Assembly (NCBI GenBank): GCA_023434015.1
Contig: JAEYTM010000289.1
Span: forward strand, 1 to 7,727
Length of the DNA stretch: 7,727 nucleotides
Source: Pseudomonadota bacterium
Lineage (GTDB): Bacteria; Pseudomonadota; Alphaproteobacteria; Caulobacterales; Caulobacteraceae
Direction of reading: 5' to 3'
Numbering within the stretch: the first letter of the stretch is position 1; every line of letters starts with the position of its first letter. This document shows positions 5,580-7,727 of the stretch, piece after piece. Under the pieces are notes generated by a model. It worked only from the letters and a program-made list of their open reading frames with translations, searched no databases and was not told the DNA's origin. Made by a program: the position numbers and the translations under genes.

Positions 5580-5621
5580 AAACTCTTGCTGACCAAGCTT
5601 GACCGTTGGCCTAACGCGCCG

Positions 5622-6557
5622 TCAGTCGAAGAGTTTCGACACGCTTTCCTCGTTGGCGATGCGGCGGATCGCCTCGCCCAGCAGCGCCGCGCAGCTGACC
5701 ACGCGGATTTTCTCGCAGTTGGCGACCTCGACCGGCGCCTCGATCGAATCGGTGATCACCAGTTCCTTGAGCACCGAGTTGCGCACCCGCTCGGCCGCCG
5801 CGCCGGACAGCACCCCGTGGGTGACGTAGGCCGAGACCTCGACCGCGCCGGCGTCGATCAGCGACTGGGCCGCCGAGCACAGGGTGCCGGCCGAATCGAC
5901 GATGTCGTCGAACATGATCAGGCGCCGGCCGCTGACGTCGCCGATGATGTTGGCGACTTCGCTCTTGGCGGGGCCGGAGCGGCGCTTGTCGACGATGGCC
6001 AGGTCGGCGTTCAGCCGGCTGGCGACGGCCAGGGCCCGGACCACGCCGCCGACGTCAGGCGAGACGACCAGCATCTCGTCGGTCTTCTGGTAGTTGGCCT
6101 TGATGTCGTTGGCCATCAGCGGCGCGGACTGCAGGTTGTCCGTCGGAATGTCGAAGAAGCCCTGAATCTGGCCGGAGTGCAGGTCCATGGTCAGGACCCG
6201 GTCGGCGCCGGCGCGGGTGATCAGGTTGGCGACCAGCTTGGCCGAGATCGGGGTGCGGCCCCCGGTCTTGCGGTCCTGACGGGCGTAGCCGAAGTAGGGC
6301 ATCACCGCGGTGATCCGCCGGGCCGACGCGCGCTTCAGCGCGTCGATGCAGATCAGCAGCTCCATCAGGTGGTCGTTGGTCGGATAGCTGGTCGACTGCA
6401 GGACGAAGACGTCCTCGCCGCGCACGTTCTCGTCGATCGTCACCCAGATCTCGTTGTCCGGGAAACGCTTCACCTGCGCGCGGGTGAGCGGCAGGTCGAG
6501 GTGGGAGGCGACCGCCTGGGCCAGGGTGCGGTTAGAGTTGCCGGCCAGCAGCTTCAT
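5622..6557 (-). CDS. prs: Ribose-phosphate pyrophosphokinase (PRPP synthetase)
   Basis: The enzyme makes 5-phosphoribosyl-1-pyrophosphate from ribose 5-phosphate and ATP in the cytosol, feeding nucleotide, histidine and tryptophan synthesis. The 311-residue product is a standard class I enzyme. Visible motifs are FPDNE (32-36) and RQDRK (93-97) for ATP binding, DLHSGQIQGFFD (125-136) for metal and regulatory contacts, SPDVGG (166-171), DKRRSG (190-195) with the catalytic-loop Lys191, and the PRPP/ribose-5-phosphate loop DDIVDSAGTL (217-226). A longer frame from 6620 adds 21 residues without family similarity; the ATG at 6555-6557, giving MKLLAGNSNRTLA, is the normal start, with a modest GGGGA four bases upstream. 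It is 65 bp downstream of pgeF and may share its transcript. I see no terminator after it, so read-through into the lipoprotein gene is possible. Confidence 0.97.
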   Translation of the reverse strand: MKLLAGNSNRTLAQAVASHLDLPLTRAQVKRFPDNEIWVTIDENVRGEDVFVLQSTSYPTNDHLMELLICIDALKRASARRITAVMPYFGYARQDRKTGGRTPISAKLVANLITRAGADRVLTMDLHSGQIQGFFDIPTDNLQSAPLMANDIKANYQKTDEMLVVSPDVGGVVRALAVASRLNADLAIVDKRRSGPAKSEVANIIGDVSGRRLIMFDDIVDSAGTLCSAAQSLIDAGAVEVSAYVTHGVLSGAAAERVRNSVLKELVITDSIEAPVEVANCEKIRVVSCAALLGEAIRRIANEESVSKLFD

Positions 6558-6622
6558 CGGGTCCCCGCGACGTTTGAACTGAATGCGCGCGCTTGTAGGC
6601 AGGCCGGGGCGCGCGGGCAAGC

Positions 6623-7390
6623 CTACGGCTCAAGCATTATGGCCGAAAGCAGGCGGCCGTAGTCCGGCTCGCCCCGCTGGAAGGCCCGGCGGTTGGAGAA
6701 GAAAAGCTCCGGCTCGGCGGCGGTGTCGCGGCCGATCCACTCGCAGGCCTCGACTCCGGCCAGCCGCAGGCGGTCCAGCACGAAGGCCGGCAGGTCGAAC
6801 AGCCGCTTGTCGGCCGAGGGACCGGGGGCGAAGAACCGGCCGTGGCCGGAGTCCTCGGCGAGGAACCGCTCGAGGAACTCCAGGCCGACCTCGTAGGACG
6901 CCGGGCCGATGCAGGGACCCACGGCGGCGCGCAGGCGCAGGCGGTCGGCGCCGAGCGCCTCCATCCGGGCGACGGCGGATTCCACGACGCCGCCGAGGGC
7001 GCCCTTCCAGCCGGCGTGGGCGGCGGCGGCGACGCCCGCCTGGGCGTCGACGATCAGAACCGGGGCGCAGTCGGCGGACAGGGCGCCGCAGACCACCCCC
7101 GGGGTGGCGGTGACCACCGCGTCGGCCTGGGGCGGCGCGTCGGGCCAGGGTCCGGCCACCGAGACGGCATCGGGCGAATGGACCTGATAGGCGGTGACCA
7201 CCCCGTCGGCGCCGAAGTGGGCGGCCGCGCGGCGGCGGTTCTCGCGCACCGCCTCCGGATCGTCGCGGGAGCCGACCCCGGCGTTGAGGCTGCCGTAGAT
7301 TCCCGTCGAGACGCCGCCCTGGCGGGTGAAGAAGGCGTGGCGGACGCCGGCCAGGTCGAGCAGCGGCGAGGTCAGGACGGGAAGGGTCAT
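6623..7390 (-). CDS. pgeF: Peptidoglycan editing factor PgeF (YfiH/laccase-domain family)
   Basis: The 255-residue product matches the DUF152/YfiH family in length and motifs. These are FTRQGGVSTGIYGSLN (21-36), QVHS with His71, ADCAP with Cys108, HAGWKG with His125 (the three metal ligands of the family), GPCIGPASYEVG (158-169), and the C-terminal FFSNRRAFQRGEPDYGRLLSAI. Members were first described as polyphenol oxidases or purine nucleoside phosphorylases; in E. coli the protein removes misincorporated L-Ser from peptidoglycan precursors. Which activity holds here cannot be read from sequence. Its ATG overlaps the stop of the upstream methyltransferase gene (ATGA at 7387-7390) and no Shine-Dalgarno is evident, so translation is probably coupled. 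The methyltransferase-pgeF pair is a common alphaproteobacterial arrangement, often preceded by lgt, which would lie beyond the right edge. Confidence 0.94.
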   Translation of the reverse strand: MTLPVLTSPLLDLAGVRHAFFTRQGGVSTGIYGSLNAGVGSRDDPEAVRENRRRAAAHFGADGVVTAYQVHSPDAVSVAGPWPDAPPQADAVVTATPGVVCGALSADCAPVLIVDAQAGVAAAAHAGWKGALGGVVESAVARMEALGADRLRLRAAVGPCIGPASYEVGLEFLERFLAEDSGHGRFFAPGPSADKRLFDLPAFVLDRLRLAGVEACEWIGRDTAAEPELFFSNRRAFQRGEPDYGRLLSAIMLEP

Positions 7391-7727
7391 GGGGCGGCCG
7401 GGTCGGGATCGAAGGCGGGCGGGGTCCAGCCCGGGGAATGCAGGCAGCAGGCCTTGAACAGCTCGCCCATCTCGTCGGCGGCGATCAGCCGGGTGAGCTG
7501 GCGGCCGATGCGCGGCCCCTGGTCGGGGCGGGCGCGGACCAGGGCCTCGGCGCGCGGGCCGATCCCGAGGCGGGCGAGCAGCTCGCCCTGGGTGAGGATG
7601 GCGGCGGCGGCCCCCTCGGCGCGGGCGGCGGCCATCACCGCCGGGAAGTCGGCGTGGACGGTGAGGTCGGCCTGGCCCGGATCGTCCAGCGGATCGACCT
7701 TCTCGTGGCGGCGGAGGGCCTGCAGGG
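7387..7727 (-). CDS. SAM-dependent methyltransferase, MidA/NDUFAF7-like, C-terminal part; runs off the right edge
   Basis: The frame is open from the window edge to TGA at 7387-7389, giving 112 visible C-terminal residues. The visible part begins LQALRRHEKVDPLDDPGQADLTVHADF and continues with ILTQGELLARLGI and DEMGELFKACCL, which are the C-terminal signatures of the COG1565 family (MidA/NDUFAF7). The mitochondrial member symmetrically dimethylates an arginine of complex I subunit NDUFS2, so a role in respiratory complex I assembly is likely. The SAM-binding N-terminal domain lies outside the window, so catalytic residues cannot be checked. Internal GTG/ATG codons near 7633-7638 are not real starts because the conserved sequence continues upstream of them. 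The stop overlaps the pgeF start by four bases. Confidence 0.88.
   Translation of the reverse strand, partial: LQALRRHEKVDPLDDPGQADLTVHADFPAVMAAARAEGAAAAILTQGELLARLGIGPRAEALVRARPDQGPRIGRQLTRLIAADEMGELFKACCLHSPGWTPPAFDPDPAAP

Noticed and set aside
6595..6626. GTAGGC/GCCTAC inverted repeat in the pgeF-prs gap as a terminator
   Set aside because: The 6-bp stem has a 20-base loop, includes the pgeF stop codon and has no T tract; too weak to call.
4606..6662. Long plus-strand frames (4606-5592 and 5565-6662) opposite the lipoprotein and prs genes
   Set aside because: Low-complexity Gly/Arg/Asp/Val translations mirroring the real genes; prs is unambiguous on the minus strand and the lipoprotein has a signal peptide and Shine-Dalgarno.
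1..7727. Defence system, CRISPR array, prophage, insertion sequence, tRNA or rRNA
   Set aside because: I looked for repeat-spacer patterns, transposase or integrase motifs and tRNA-like cloverleaf sequences on both strands and saw none; the genes are core functions with uniform base composition.

Overview
The window is chromosomal DNA of very high GC content. It fits an alphaproteobacterium of the Caulobacterales (Caulobacter/Phenylobacterium type). This rests on the GC-rich codon use, the style of the protein sequences, the gene order (MidA/NDUFAF7-type methyltransferase - pgeF - prs - lipoprotein - rplY - pth - ychF) and a GC-rich intergenic palindromic repeat of a kind common in that group. 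The taxonomic call is inference; there is no rRNA or other marker to settle it.

Layout: almost everything lies on the minus strand, so transcription runs right to left. From the right edge come the C-terminal end of a SAM-dependent methyltransferase (7387-7727, cut by the window), pgeF (6623-7390, sharing an ATGA stop/start overlap with the methyltransferase), prs (5622-6557) and a proline-rich lipoprotein of unknown function (4468-5505). A strong intrinsic terminator (4421-4447) follows the lipoprotein gene. Beyond it is a second unit: a structured leader with a possible promoter, then rplY (L25/CTC, 3711-4328), pth (3052-3675), ychF (1888-2985) and a dienelactone-hydrolase-like gene (1194-1874). 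A four-helix membrane protein (704-1180, plus strand) converges on this unit with only 13 bp between the stop codons. On the left, a secreted retropepsin-like protein (1-485, minus, cut by the edge) diverges from the membrane protein. The 218-bp gap between them holds two facing copies of a palindromic repeat.

How the genes fit together: rplY, pth and ychF are all translation-linked (5S rRNA-binding ribosomal protein, peptidyl-tRNA recycling, ribosome-associated ATPase). prs supplies PRPP for nucleotide, histidine and tryptophan synthesis. The prs/rplY/pth/ychF neighbourhood is widely conserved in bacteria. pgeF concerns peptidoglycan fidelity, and the methyltransferase is probably a respiratory complex I assembly factor. 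The lipoprotein gene sits between prs and rplY, so the two probably have separate transcription.

Most of the window is ordinary housekeeping sequence, and I see no mobile element, CRISPR array, tRNA or defence system. The points worth a second look are the rplY leader (candidate -35 element inside the loop of the upstream terminator, then a GC hairpin with a T-rich tail just before the ribosome binding site), the Pro13/Cys4 lipoprotein, the inverted repeat pair and the altered active-site motif in the hydrolase.
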